Source: Noviherbaspirillum massiliense JC206
Lineage (GTDB): Bacteria > Pseudomonadota > Gammaproteobacteria > Burkholderiales > Burkholderiaceae_D
DNA length: 64,000 nt
Direction: 5' to 3'
NCBI RefSeq assembly: GCF_000312045.1
Contig: NZ_HE978634.1
Location: forward strand, 1,606,098 to 1,670,097
Part shown: in pieces, positions 33,794 through 41,428 of the stretch
Numbering within the stretch: position 1 is the first letter of the stretch
Layout: the number at the start of each line of letters is the position of its first letter
Program-made: the position numbers and the translations under genes
Notes under the pieces: model-generated
Told to the model about the DNA's origin: nothing
Databases searched by the model: none
Seen by the model: the letters and a program-made list of their open reading frames with translations, nothing else

Positions 33794-34870
33794 ATGATTC
33801 CCGAATTTATGACTGATCATATGAACGGATGGTTGCAATTTTTGACAGGCCAGGGGGCACAGGTCAACAGTGGCGATGTACCGGAAGTCGCGGCATTTGC
33901 ATGTTCCGCTGCCGGCAAGGCTGCTTCCGCTTTCGTGGCGCCCCTGACGGACCTCGGCCTGATGGCCTTCACTGGTGCGGATGCGGCGAATTTTCTGCAC
34001 AACCAACTGACCAATGATGTCGAGCACCTCGGCGAGGCCGAAGCACGGCTTGCCGGATACTGCTCGCCGAAAGGACGCCTGCTTGCCACTTTCCTGATGT
34101 GGCGCACAGGCGACACCATTTACCTCCAGGTGCCGAGGGAAATCCAGACTCCAGTGCAAAAGCGCCTGCAGATGTTCGTTTTGCGCGCCAAGGTCAAAGT
34201 CGCCGATGCGACCGAAGGCAAGGCTGTTCTCGGGCTGGCCGGCGCACAGGCGGCACAGGTTCTTGCCGGCCTGTTCCCTACCGTGCCTGCTGCACCCTAT
34301 CAAAAGACAGAATCCGAACACGGCACCCTGATCCGGGTCGCAGACGCATCCGGCGAACCGAGATATCAATGGATCGCCGACGCCGACGCTGTTGAAAAGG
34401 CATGGCCTGCACTTGTGCAAGCCCTGACGCCGTCAGCCACCGCAGTCTGGCGGCTATCCCAAATCCATGCGGGTGTGCCACAAATCACCAGGCCGACTCA
34501 GGAACAGTTCGTCCCGCAGATGGTGAATTTTGAATTGATCGGCGGCGTCAATTTCAAAAAGGGTTGCTATCCGGGCCAGGAGATCGTCGCGCGCAGTCAA
34601 TACCTCGGCAAGCTGAAGCGCCGCATGGTGCTGGCTTCGGCCGATGCACAGGACGTCGTCGGCGCAGCGATGGAAGTCTTTTCCAGCGCCGACCCGGAGC
34701 AGCCCTGCGGCATGATCGTCAATGCGGAACGCAATGCCAGCGGAGGCTTCGACTGCCTGGTCGAGATCAAGACCGCCGCGCTGCAGGAAGGTACCGTCCA
34801 TGTCGGCTCGGCTGCCGGTCCCGTCTTGGGGTTCCGAGCACTGCCTTATCCGTTGCCGGAAGGCGCATGA
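33794..34870 (+). CDS. ygfZ: Folate-binding protein YgfZ
   Basis: A 358-aa protein of the YgfZ/IBA57 family, which uses tetrahydrofolate and helps maintain some iron-sulfur cluster enzymes. The diagnostic motif is K-K-G-C-Y-P-G-Q-E-I-V-A-R in the C-terminal half, with the key Cys, and LTNDVEHLGEAEARLAGYCSPKGRL in the N-terminal half. The exact start is uncertain: ATG codons at 33794, 33809 and 33821 are all in frame and none has a strong ribosome site. The stop overlaps the next ATG (ATGA, 34867-34870). Confidence 0.9.
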   Translation: MIPEFMTDHMNGWLQFLTGQGAQVNSGDVPEVAAFACSAAGKAASAFVAPLTDLGLMAFTGADAANFLHNQLTNDVEHLGEAEARLAGYCSPKGRLLATFLMWRTGDTIYLQVPREIQTPVQKRLQMFVLRAKVKVADATEGKAVLGLAGAQAAQVLAGLFPTVPAAPYQKTESEHGTLIRVADASGEPRYQWIADADAVEKAWPALVQALTPSATAVWRLSQIHAGVPQITRPTQEQFVPQMVNFELIGGVNFKKGCYPGQEIVARSQYLGKLKRRMVLASADAQDVVGAAMEVFSSADPEQPCGMIVNAERNASGGFDCLVEIKTAALQEGTVHVGSAAGPVLGFRALPYPLPEGA

Positions 34871-35202
34871 CGCCCATGTCCTCTCAGGCCTTCGTGCCTG
34901 CAGAACCAATGCACACCGATTTGTACATTTACTATCGCGTCCCGGTTGCGCATGCGGCAGTCCTGCAGGTGAAGGTCGCCGAGATGCAACAATCGATTGC
35001 GCAGGAATATGGTATCGTCGCGAAACTCAAAAGACGGCCAGAGGCGAAGAACGACCGGCATACGTGGATGGAAGTCTATTACGATGTGCCGGCAGGCTTC
35101 GACGCGATTGCATCGAACGCTGCTTTGCAGACTGGCGTGTCCGTTTTGATCGATGGCGAACGCCACACTGAAATATTTTTGGATTGCTCTACATGTGCCT
35201 GA
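34867..35202 (+). CDS. DUF4936 family protein
   Basis: A 111-aa small cytoplasmic protein of a family known mainly from betaproteobacteria. Text such as MHTDLYIYYRVPVAHAAVLQVKVAEMQ and KRRPEAKNDRHTWMEVYYDVPAGF suggests a ferredoxin-like alpha/beta fold; function unknown. It overlaps the ygfZ stop by four nt and its last 10 nt overlap the start of the TANGO2-like gene, making a tight three-gene unit. A second in-frame ATG at 34876 could also be used. Confidence 0.82.
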   Translation: MTPMSSQAFVPAEPMHTDLYIYYRVPVAHAAVLQVKVAEMQQSIAQEYGIVAKLKRRPEAKNDRHTWMEVYYDVPAGFDAIASNAALQTGVSVLIDGERHTEIFLDCSTCA

Positions 35203-35969
35203 TCGTTTTCGCCTGGCAGGTCATTCCCGGCATGCCGCTGATTGCAGCCGGAAACCGTGACGAATTCTATGACCGCCCTGCCATGCCGGCCACCTGGTGG
35301 ACCGATCATCCAAACGTTTATGCAGGAAGGGATTTGCGCTGCGGCGGCACCTGGATGGGCATCACGCGCGACGGACGATTCGCCGCAGTGACCAATATCC
35401 GTGCCCCTTCCCAAAAACGTGACAATGCTCCCAGCCGCGGTATGCTCGTGTCCGATTATCTTGCCGGGCACACGAGTGCCGAAGAATACATCGCAAGCAT
35501 TGCCCCCAAGGCTGGCGAATTCAATGGATTCAATCTCCTGGTTGGCGACGCCGAAAAACTGATCTGGTATTCCAACGCCGCGCCCGACGATGAGCGCAAC
35601 GGACGAACCCTTGCCCCGGGCATCTACGGTCTGTCGAACGCAACACTCGACACGCCCTGGCCAAAAGTCGTCAAGACCAAGGCGCAATTCGCCAGCCTGC
35701 TATGTCAGGGCGCGCCGGACGACGCGTATTTCGAGATGCTGACCGACTGCACCCGCCCATCCGATTGCCGTCTTCCCCGTACCGGAGTCAGCATCGAATG
35801 GGAAAGAATTCTGTCGGCGGTCTGCATCGATTCACCCGACTACGGCACCCGCACGTCGACCGTCGTCAAACTCCTTGCCGGCAAGACCGCCACGCTGCAT
35901 GAACGGCCAGTGCGCGGCATTCAGGACGCCGGGTACGCGGTCGATCAGCGGAATCCGTGCCGCATCTGA
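35193..35969 (+). CDS. NRDE-family protein (TANGO2-like)
   Basis: A 258-aa protein that begins MCLIVFAWQVIPGMPLIAAGNRDEF, the N-R-D-E motif and Cys2 of the TANGO2/NRDE family. WTDHPNVYAGRDLRCGGTWMGITRDGRFAAVTNIR also fits. The Cys2 after Met removal is typical of N-terminal-nucleophile-like folds, and the family has been linked to haem or lipid handling in animals; bacterial role is unclear. The ATG at 35193 was preferred over an upstream TTG. It overlaps the previous gene by 10 nt and the convergent GNAT gene by 25 nt. Confidence 0.88.
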   Translation: MCLIVFAWQVIPGMPLIAAGNRDEFYDRPAMPATWWTDHPNVYAGRDLRCGGTWMGITRDGRFAAVTNIRAPSQKRDNAPSRGMLVSDYLAGHTSAEEYIASIAPKAGEFNGFNLLVGDAEKLIWYSNAAPDDERNGRTLAPGIYGLSNATLDTPWPKVVKTKAQFASLLCQGAPDDAYFEMLTDCTRPSDCRLPRTGVSIEWERILSAVCIDSPDYGTRTSTVVKLLAGKTATLHERPVRGIQDAGYAVDQRNPCRI

Positions 35970-36370
35970 ATGTGGGGGATGCCGGCTTCCATGAAGTCCT
36001 CGCCTTCGCGAACGAAGCCGAAACGCTCGTAAAAAGGCGCGGCATGCACTTGGGCATTCAGCACGACTGAAGCATCTCCCCGCTGCTTCGCCGCCTGCAT
36101 GAGTGCCCGCAGGATCATGCCGCCGATTCCGAGTCCGCGTGCCGCCGCCCTGACGGCCATGCGGCCGATATGACCGTCAGGCAGCAGCCGCCCCGTGCCA
36201 AGCGCATTTCCATTTGAATCGCGCACGAGCGCATGCAGGCATTCTGCATCCCATTCATCCCACTCCAGTTCGACCGGAACCTTCTGCTCCGTGACGAACA
36301 CCTCGTAGCGGATCGGCTGGGCATCGTTCTTGAGAGCATCCCAGTCGCCGAGCGTAAGATGGTAAGTCAC
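35945..36370 (-). CDS. GNAT-family N-acetyltransferase (ElaA/YjcF-like)
   Basis: A 141-aa acetyltransferase. The start RYEVFVTEQKVPVELEWDEWDAECLHALV is typical of the YjcF/ElaA branch, and the CoA loop is AVRAAARGLGIGGMILRALM. Near the C-terminus, PFYERFGFVREGEDFMEAGIPHIQM is the usual acyl-acceptor-side strand. Substrate unknown. Its ATG overlaps the stop of the upstream thioesterase (36367-36370), so it is probably the last gene of the acyl-CoA cluster; its end overlaps the converging TANGO2-like gene by 25 nt. Confidence 0.87.
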   Translation of the reverse strand: MTYHLTLGDWDALKNDAQPIRYEVFVTEQKVPVELEWDEWDAECLHALVRDSNGNALGTGRLLPDGHIGRMAVRAAARGLGIGGMILRALMQAAKQRGDASVVLNAQVHAAPFYERFGFVREGEDFMEAGIPHIQMRHGFR

Positions 36371-36804
36371 GCTTCAACCGGCGCGAGCCGCTCGAATTTC
36401 GTGATGACATCACGCCACCGCTCCGGAAAGGCGACGCCCTTGCGTGCAGCCGTATCGGCATAGACATACACGAGTTCACCCGAAATCAGGTGTTCCTCGC
36501 CGCAATGGATTTCGATCACGAAGCGCACTGAAGTCCGGCCGAACCCGGCGCAGCGCACTCCGATATCCAGCATGTCGTCGAAGTGCGCCGGTGCCAGATA
36601 CTCGATGGTCGCCTTGCGCGCAAACATTTCGCGCCCTTCCTCCGCCTGCTGAATCACGCTTGGCAGTCCGGTCGCGCGCCAGTACTCCGTAAAAGCGACG
36701 TCGAAATACGTGAGGTAGTGGCCATTGAAAACGATGCCCTGCATATCCACTTCCGCCCAGCGAACGCGCAGCGGATGGAAGAAACTGAAGTCCTGACGTG
36801 CCAT
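36367..36804 (-). CDS. Acyl-CoA thioesterase, YbgC/4-hydroxybenzoyl-CoA thioesterase type
   Basis: A 145-aa hotdog-fold thioesterase. The active-site strand is VRWAEVDMQGIVFNGHYLTYFDVAFTEYWR with the catalytic Asp in AEVDMQG. Family members hydrolyse short- to medium-chain acyl-CoA. It is in the acyl-CoA cluster and overlaps the GNAT gene start by four nt. It could release free acid from a dead-end acyl-CoA formed by the nearby dehydrogenase and thiolase. Confidence 0.88.
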   Translation of the reverse strand: MARQDFSFFHPLRVRWAEVDMQGIVFNGHYLTYFDVAFTEYWRATGLPSVIQQAEEGREMFARKATIEYLAPAHFDDMLDIGVRCAGFGRTSVRFVIEIHCGEEHLISGELVYVYADTAARKGVAFPERWRDVITKFERLAPVEA

Positions 36805-36855
36805 GTTAAGTATTGTGGGGGGATGAAAGGGAAATGCCGCCGCGCGGCACTTGAA

Positions 36856-37752
36856 TCACTCGTTCAGGAATCGGCGGATGATCGCATTCACCCGGCCAGG
36901 CTGCTCGTGGACCACCCAGTGCGATCCTTCGGCGATGCGCTCCACCTTGAGATCATCGACCAGTTTGTCAAGGCCATCCAGCAAGCCTTTGGGCAGTGCG
37001 ATATCCTGCTCGCCCCAGATCACCCGTATCGGCACCTTGACCCTGAAATCGGCCGGATTCAGCTGCAGCTTGAGCGGCCCCGAATTGGACTCGGTCGGCG
37101 GATGCAGTGGCGACGCCCGGTAATAGTTGACACCGCCGGTAAGCCCGCGCGACCAGCACGCATGGTATCTGGCACGCACGTCTTCGGTGAACCAGGGCGT
37201 CGGCGACTTGCCCATGCCGCTCAGCAGGCCCTCCAGTTGGGCGAAATCATCCTTCGCGAGCTTGTCCTCCGAACCTTCCGCGCGCAGCCAGTTCATGTAC
37301 TGGCTTGCCGCCTGTTGCTCGGGCTCCGAAGCCAGGGCCTGCATGAAGAGATAGGGATGGGGCGCATTGATGATGATCAGCCTGTGCAGCAACTCGGGCA
37401 GCGCGATTGCGAAATTCCACGCAATTGCCCCGCCCCAGTCATGGGCCACCATCAGGAATTTCTTGTATTCCAGCTGCGCTGCCAGCAGGCGCAGGTCGTC
37501 GACGATATGTTTCGCCTTGTAGGCGGACAAATCAGCCGGCATGTCGGAGAGGTTGAAGCCTCTCAGGTCAGGCGCGACTGCAAAATGGTCAGTGCCGAAT
37601 TCGGCCAGCTGCGCTTCCCACTCGTACCAGAACTCGGGAAAGCCATGGACGAAGAGGATCAGTGGCTTGCCCCTTTCGCCTGCGCTTGCGTAATGCAAGC
37701 AGATGCCGTTTGGAAGCGCGGCGAACTGGTTTTCCTGGATGGCGGCTGGCAT
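36856..37752 (-). CDS. Alpha/beta hydrolase, epoxide-hydrolase-like
   Basis: A 298-aa alpha/beta hydrolase of the epoxide hydrolase/haloacid-dehalogenase-like branch: the nucleophile is an Asp in V-A-H-D-W-G-G, and HGFPEFWYEW is the HGFP oxyanion motif. The catalytic His is in AEGSHWVVHEQP near the C-terminus, and the cap region contains YRASPLHPP. Esterase and epoxide hydrolase activity are both possible. The 35-nt gap from the SDR upstream and the same strand place it in the acyl-CoA cluster. Confidence 0.86.
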   Translation of the reverse strand: MPAAIQENQFAALPNGICLHYASAGERGKPLILFVHGFPEFWYEWEAQLAEFGTDHFAVAPDLRGFNLSDMPADLSAYKAKHIVDDLRLLAAQLEYKKFLMVAHDWGGAIAWNFAIALPELLHRLIIINAPHPYLFMQALASEPEQQAASQYMNWLRAEGSEDKLAKDDFAQLEGLLSGMGKSPTPWFTEDVRARYHACWSRGLTGGVNYYRASPLHPPTESNSGPLKLQLNPADFRVKVPIRVIWGEQDIALPKGLLDGLDKLVDDLKVERIAEGSHWVVHEQPGRVNAIIRRFLNE

Positions 37753-37787
37753 GTTTCGGCTCCCATGCGATCAAGTGAATTACTGCT

Positions 37788-38693
37788 TTATGCGACGTTC
37801 AGCTTCTCCCGCAGCAGTTGGCGGATCTGCGGTGCCGACTCGAAGGGATCGCTCGGATTGCGCTGCTGGATAATGTCTTCCATCCGGGTCTGTACATTGC
37901 CGAGCGCATTCGGATGGGAATAGATGTAAAACCGGCCTTCCCTGATCGCATCAAAAGTGCGCCCCGATACTTCCGCGGCGGACACCTTCCCGGACGACAC
38001 CGCTTTTTCGGACACGGCCTGCGCGACAAGCTGGCTCAGCGTCGGGCCGGCGTCGCTCTTCACATCCTCCGGCCGGTTGCGGTGCGACTGGCTGATCCCG
38101 GTCGGCACGAAATAAGGGCACAGCACCGAAGCGCCGATCGGAGCCTTGACCAGCTGCAGGTCGTGATACAGGGTTTCCGAGAGCGATACGACGGCATGCT
38201 TGGAGACGTTGTAGATGCCCATGTTGGGCGCATTCAGCAAGCCGGCCATCGACGCGGTATTCACGATGTGGCCCTCATAGCCCGGTTCGCGCTTGGCACA
38301 CTCTAACATCAGCGGTGTGAAGATGCGCACGCCATGGATCACGCCCCACAGGTTCACGCCGAGCACCCATTCCCAGTCGGCTTTCGAATTTTCCCAGATC
38401 AGTCCACCGGAACCCACGCCAGCATTGTTGAACACAAGGTGCACCGCGCCGAATGTGTTCATCGCCGCGTCGGCCAATGCATGGACTTCCTCTTCCTTGC
38501 GCACATCGCAGGGGACTGCGATAACCTGCGCCCCCTTGGCCTCAAGCTCGGCCCTGGTCTTGTCGAGCGCGTCCTGCTGCACATCGGCCAGCACCAGTTT
38601 CATGCCAAGGCCGGCAGCGGTCAGCGCGAATTCGCGGCCGAATCCGCTTGCCCCGCCGGTGATCACGGCGACCCTGTTCTCGAAATTTTTCAT
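37788..38693 (-). CDS. Short-chain dehydrogenase/reductase
   Basis: A 301-aa SDR with the NAD(P) motif TGGASGFGREF at the N-terminus, NNAG in the middle, a Ser in the NTASMAGL strand, and the active-site pair YNVSKHAV. The longer C-terminus (NALGNVQTRMEDIIQQRNPSDPFESAPQIRQLLREKLNVA) is typical of a group of 300-residue SDRs in Burkholderiales. Substrate unknown; part of the acyl-CoA cluster, 49 nt after the MDR-type oxidoreductase. Confidence 0.88.
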   Translation of the reverse strand: MKNFENRVAVITGGASGFGREFALTAAGLGMKLVLADVQQDALDKTRAELEAKGAQVIAVPCDVRKEEEVHALADAAMNTFGAVHLVFNNAGVGSGGLIWENSKADWEWVLGVNLWGVIHGVRIFTPLMLECAKREPGYEGHIVNTASMAGLLNAPNMGIYNVSKHAVVSLSETLYHDLQLVKAPIGASVLCPYFVPTGISQSHRNRPEDVKSDAGPTLSQLVAQAVSEKAVSSGKVSAAEVSGRTFDAIREGRFYIYSHPNALGNVQTRMEDIIQQRNPSDPFESAPQIRQLLREKLNVA

Positions 38694-38742
38694 GTCATCC
38701 TCCAGGAATGGATTTTTTCAGTTGACGGCGCAGATGCAGAAA

Positions 38743-39738
38743 TCAGACAAGCTTCACCAATTGTTTCCCGAAGTTCCTTCCCTTCAGCAAGCCGATGAAG
38801 GCGTCAGGCGCCGCCGCCAATCCCTGGGCTATCGATTCCCGGAATTTCAGCTTCCCGCCTGCCACCAGCGCACCGAGTTCCTTCAAGCCCTGCGGCCACA
38901 AGTCCTGGTGCTCGGAAACGATGAAGCCGCGCATCGTCAGGCGCATGGTGAGGAAGGCGCGGACATTGTTGATCGGCATGGGTTGCCCGTCATAACCAGC
39001 GATCAATCCGCAGAGCGCAATGCGGCCGAATGGATTCATGCGCGCAAGGCATTCATCGAAAATCTTCCCGCCCACGTTTTCGAACACGGCATCGATCCCG
39101 TCTGGCGTAGCCGCAGCCAGGTCTGCAGCCAGATTGCCAGCCTTGTAATCCACGCAGGCGTCGAAGCCGAGTTCGTCGACCACATAGGCACATTTCTCCG
39201 CTCCTCCGGCGATGCCAACCGCGCGGCAGCCGCGCAGCTTGGCCAGCTGGCCGACCACGCTTCCCACCGCGCCGCTGGCGGCGGAAACGACAATGGTTTC
39301 ACCTGCCTTCGGCTGCATGATCTGGGTCAGGCCGTACCAGGCTGTCATGCCGGGCATGCCGACCGCGCCGAGATACGCGGACAGCGGGATATGGCTCGTA
39401 TCCACCTTGCGCAGCATCGAGCCGTCCGACACGCCCATTTCTGACCAGCCGAGCATGCCGAGCACCTTGTCGCCGACGGCAAACTTGGGGTTATTGGACC
39501 CGACCACTTCTCCGACGGTGCCGCCGATCATCACCTCGTTCAAGGCTTGCGGCGCAGCATAGCTCTTCACATCCTCCATGCGCATGCGCATGTACGGGTC
39601 GAGCGAGAGGAAATGGTTGCGAACCAGGACTTCGCCCGCGCCAATCGTTGGCACCGGCACTTGTTCGAGGCGAAAGTTTTCAGGGGACACCTCTCCCATG
39701 GGACGAGAGGCGAGTACGATGCGTTGGTAGGTTGCCAT
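38743..39738 (-). CDS. NADP-dependent oxidoreductase (MDR superfamily, CurA/LTB4DH-like)
   Basis: A 331-aa zinc-independent medium-chain reductase. The N-terminus (RIVLASRPMGEVSPENFRLEQVPVPTIGAGEVLVRNHFLSLDPYMRMRM) is diagnostic of the curcumin/prostaglandin reductase group; the nucleotide-binding motif is ETIVVSAASGAVGSVVGQLAK. Members reduce alpha,beta-unsaturated ketones or similar enoyl bonds with NADPH. It lies between two SDR genes and a PaaI thioesterase in the acyl-CoA cluster. A role in reducing a double bond of the pathway substrate is an inference. Confidence 0.9.
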   Translation of the reverse strand: MATYQRIVLASRPMGEVSPENFRLEQVPVPTIGAGEVLVRNHFLSLDPYMRMRMEDVKSYAAPQALNEVMIGGTVGEVVGSNNPKFAVGDKVLGMLGWSEMGVSDGSMLRKVDTSHIPLSAYLGAVGMPGMTAWYGLTQIMQPKAGETIVVSAASGAVGSVVGQLAKLRGCRAVGIAGGAEKCAYVVDELGFDACVDYKAGNLAADLAAATPDGIDAVFENVGGKIFDECLARMNPFGRIALCGLIAGYDGQPMPINNVRAFLTMRLTMRGFIVSEHQDLWPQGLKELGALVAGGKLKFRESIAQGLAAAPDAFIGLLKGRNFGKQLVKLV

Positions 39739-39845
39739 GGGATGCTCGCTGTTCTATTCAATGATTGATCGTCTTCACTGCACAATGCACAAGCCGGCCA
39801 TGTCGCGCGTCTGTCTCCTCCGCTCCTTATCCGCAGATCGGATGG

Positions 39846-40292
39846 TCAGCCGTCACCCAGTCCTTCCTGCTCCATCTTCTTACCGGTGTCCAGGCGCTTC
39901 AGGTATTTGAATGTGCCCATTGCCTTGGCAACCAGCCGGTCGCCGTTCCAGACTTCGCCTTCGCAGAAGCACATGGTGGTCGAGCGATGGAAAGCCTTGC
40001 CCTTTGCCACCACGCGCCCGCCGGGCTGGCCGCCCGGCTGCAGGAAACTGGTCTTCATTTCGACCGTCACGCCGCCGCGCGCATCCGGATCGAGCGAGCG
40101 TCCCGCCATCGACATCACCACGTCCAGCAGGGTCATCGTCACGCCGCCGTGCGTCACCTGCCAGCTGTTCATATGCCGGGGCTTGAGGTCCAGCGCAATT
40201 TGCGCCTCGCCGTTGCCCATGCCCAGGAATTCCACACCAAGATCGTGCAGGAAGGGAATCTCTACAGGGAATGACTTCGGAGTATCCATCAA
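39846..40292 (-). CDS. PaaI-family acyl-CoA thioesterase
   Basis: A 148-aa hotdog protein. The active-site region is WQVTHGGVTMTLLDVVMSMAGRSLDPDARGGVTVEMKTSFLQPGG, matching PaaI/YdiI-type acyl-CoA thioesterases. Its ATG overlaps the stop of the upstream SDR by four nt (40289-40292). Second hotdog thioesterase in the cluster; it might act as an editing enzyme for blocked CoA intermediates. Confidence 0.88.
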   Translation of the reverse strand: MMDTPKSFPVEIPFLHDLGVEFLGMGNGEAQIALDLKPRHMNSWQVTHGGVTMTLLDVVMSMAGRSLDPDARGGVTVEMKTSFLQPGGQPGGRVVAKGKAFHRSTTMCFCEGEVWNGDRLVAKAMGTFKYLKRLDTGKKMEQEGLGDG

Positions 40293-41074
40293 TGCACCGC
40301 CGATACGCCGCCGTCGACCGCCAGAACTTGGCCAGTGATATGCTTCCCGGCGTCCGAGGCGAACAGCATTGCGGCGCCCTTCAAGTCTTCATCGTCGCCG
40401 ATACGCTGCAGCGGCGCGCGCTTGGACAATTCTTCCGCTCCGAATTTCTCCAGCGTTCCCTTGGTCATCTTCGACGGGAAAAATCCCGGTGCAAGCGCAT
40501 TGACCGTGATGCCGTAACGCCCCCATTCGCCGGCGAGGGTGCGGGTGAAATTTACGACCGCGCCCTTGGAGGTATTGTAGGCAATGGTTTGCATCGAATT
40601 CGGACCGTTGCCGGACAAGCCGGCGATCGAGGCGACATTCACGATGCGGCCGTACTTGCGCGGAATCATCGACTGCTTCGCGACCGCCTGCGCCAGCAGG
40701 AAAATGCTGCGCACATTCAGGTTCATCACCTTGTCCCAGGCTTCGAGCGGATAGTCTTCCGCCGGTGCGCCCCAGGTGGCGCCTGCATTGTTGATCAGGA
40801 TATCGATATGGCCGAGCCGCCTGATGGCCTCTGCCACCAGAGGAGCGATCGCGGCTTCCTGCGATACGTCGGCCGCGATTGCACTCGCTTCGATGCCGCG
40901 CTGCTTGAGATGGGCGACCGCTTCATCGAGGTCGGCCTGCTTGCGGGAAGTCAGCACGAGTTTCGCGCCCTGTTCTCCCAGGGCTTCCGCGATCTGCAGG
41001 CCCAGGCCGCGCGAGCCGCCGGTCACCAGTGCCGTCTTGCCCTTGAGGTCGAATAATTGCTGGATGGTGCGCAT
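40289..41074 (-). CDS. Short-chain dehydrogenase/reductase (FabG-like)
   Basis: A 261-aa SDR. The coenzyme motif is LVTGGSRGLGLQIAEALG, the NNAG motif is ILINNAGATWGAP, the active-site Ser in VNVASIAGLSG and the Tyr/Lys in YNTSKGAVVN. The end ITGQVLAVDGGVSAVH is typical of FabG/3-ketoacyl reductase-like enzymes. The ATG at 41074 has AAGGAGACAAG just before it; a longer frame lacks support. Its position next to dehydrogenase and thiolase genes would suit a 3-hydroxyacyl-CoA dehydrogenase of beta-oxidation. Confidence 0.9.
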   Translation of the reverse strand: MRTIQQLFDLKGKTALVTGGSRGLGLQIAEALGEQGAKLVLTSRKQADLDEAVAHLKQRGIEASAIAADVSQEAAIAPLVAEAIRRLGHIDILINNAGATWGAPAEDYPLEAWDKVMNLNVRSIFLLAQAVAKQSMIPRKYGRIVNVASIAGLSGNGPNSMQTIAYNTSKGAVVNFTRTLAGEWGRYGITVNALAPGFFPSKMTKGTLEKFGAEELSKRAPLQRIGDDEDLKGAAMLFASDAGKHITGQVLAVDGGVSAVH

Positions 41075-41108
41075 CTTGTCTCCTTGCTTCGGTTGATTTC
41101 TGGTGCCG

Positions 41109-41411
41109 TCAGATTTCGTAATCCATGCACTGTCGGGCTTCGCGCACAGCGCCAAAGAAGGGCTTCAGCGCGACATGCTTCGGATGCTCCTGGTAGGCAT
41201 CGAGAGCCGCCTTGGATTCGAATTCCGAATACAGCACCACGTCATAAGTTGCTTCCAGGCCGAGCTGGGCGACAGCGGTTTCAAACCGCAAGATACCCGG
41301 AACGATATCTGAGCAGGCGTCCAGCATTTCCTTCATCTTTGCGGCGTTGTGCGCCTTGTCGGCACCTTCCGCATGGTCCTTCAGTTTCCACATCACGATG
41401 TGTTTCAGCAT
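41109..41411 (-). CDS. Dabb (stress-responsive A/B barrel) domain protein
   Basis: A 100-aa single Dabb domain: MLKHIVMWKLKD is the usual opening and YDVVLYSEFESKAALDAYQEHPKHVAL the conserved second half. Such dimeric ferredoxin-like barrels occur as small enzymes or accessory proteins in catabolic operons. The start is set by CCGGAGAATAGCA before the ATG. It sits between the acyl-CoA dehydrogenase (17 nt) and the FabG-like gene. Function here unknown. Confidence 0.88.
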   Translation of the reverse strand: MLKHIVMWKLKDHAEGADKAHNAAKMKEMLDACSDIVPGILRFETAVAQLGLEATYDVVLYSEFESKAALDAYQEHPKHVALKPFFGAVREARQCMDYEI

Positions 41412-41428
41412 TGCTATTCTCCGGAAAA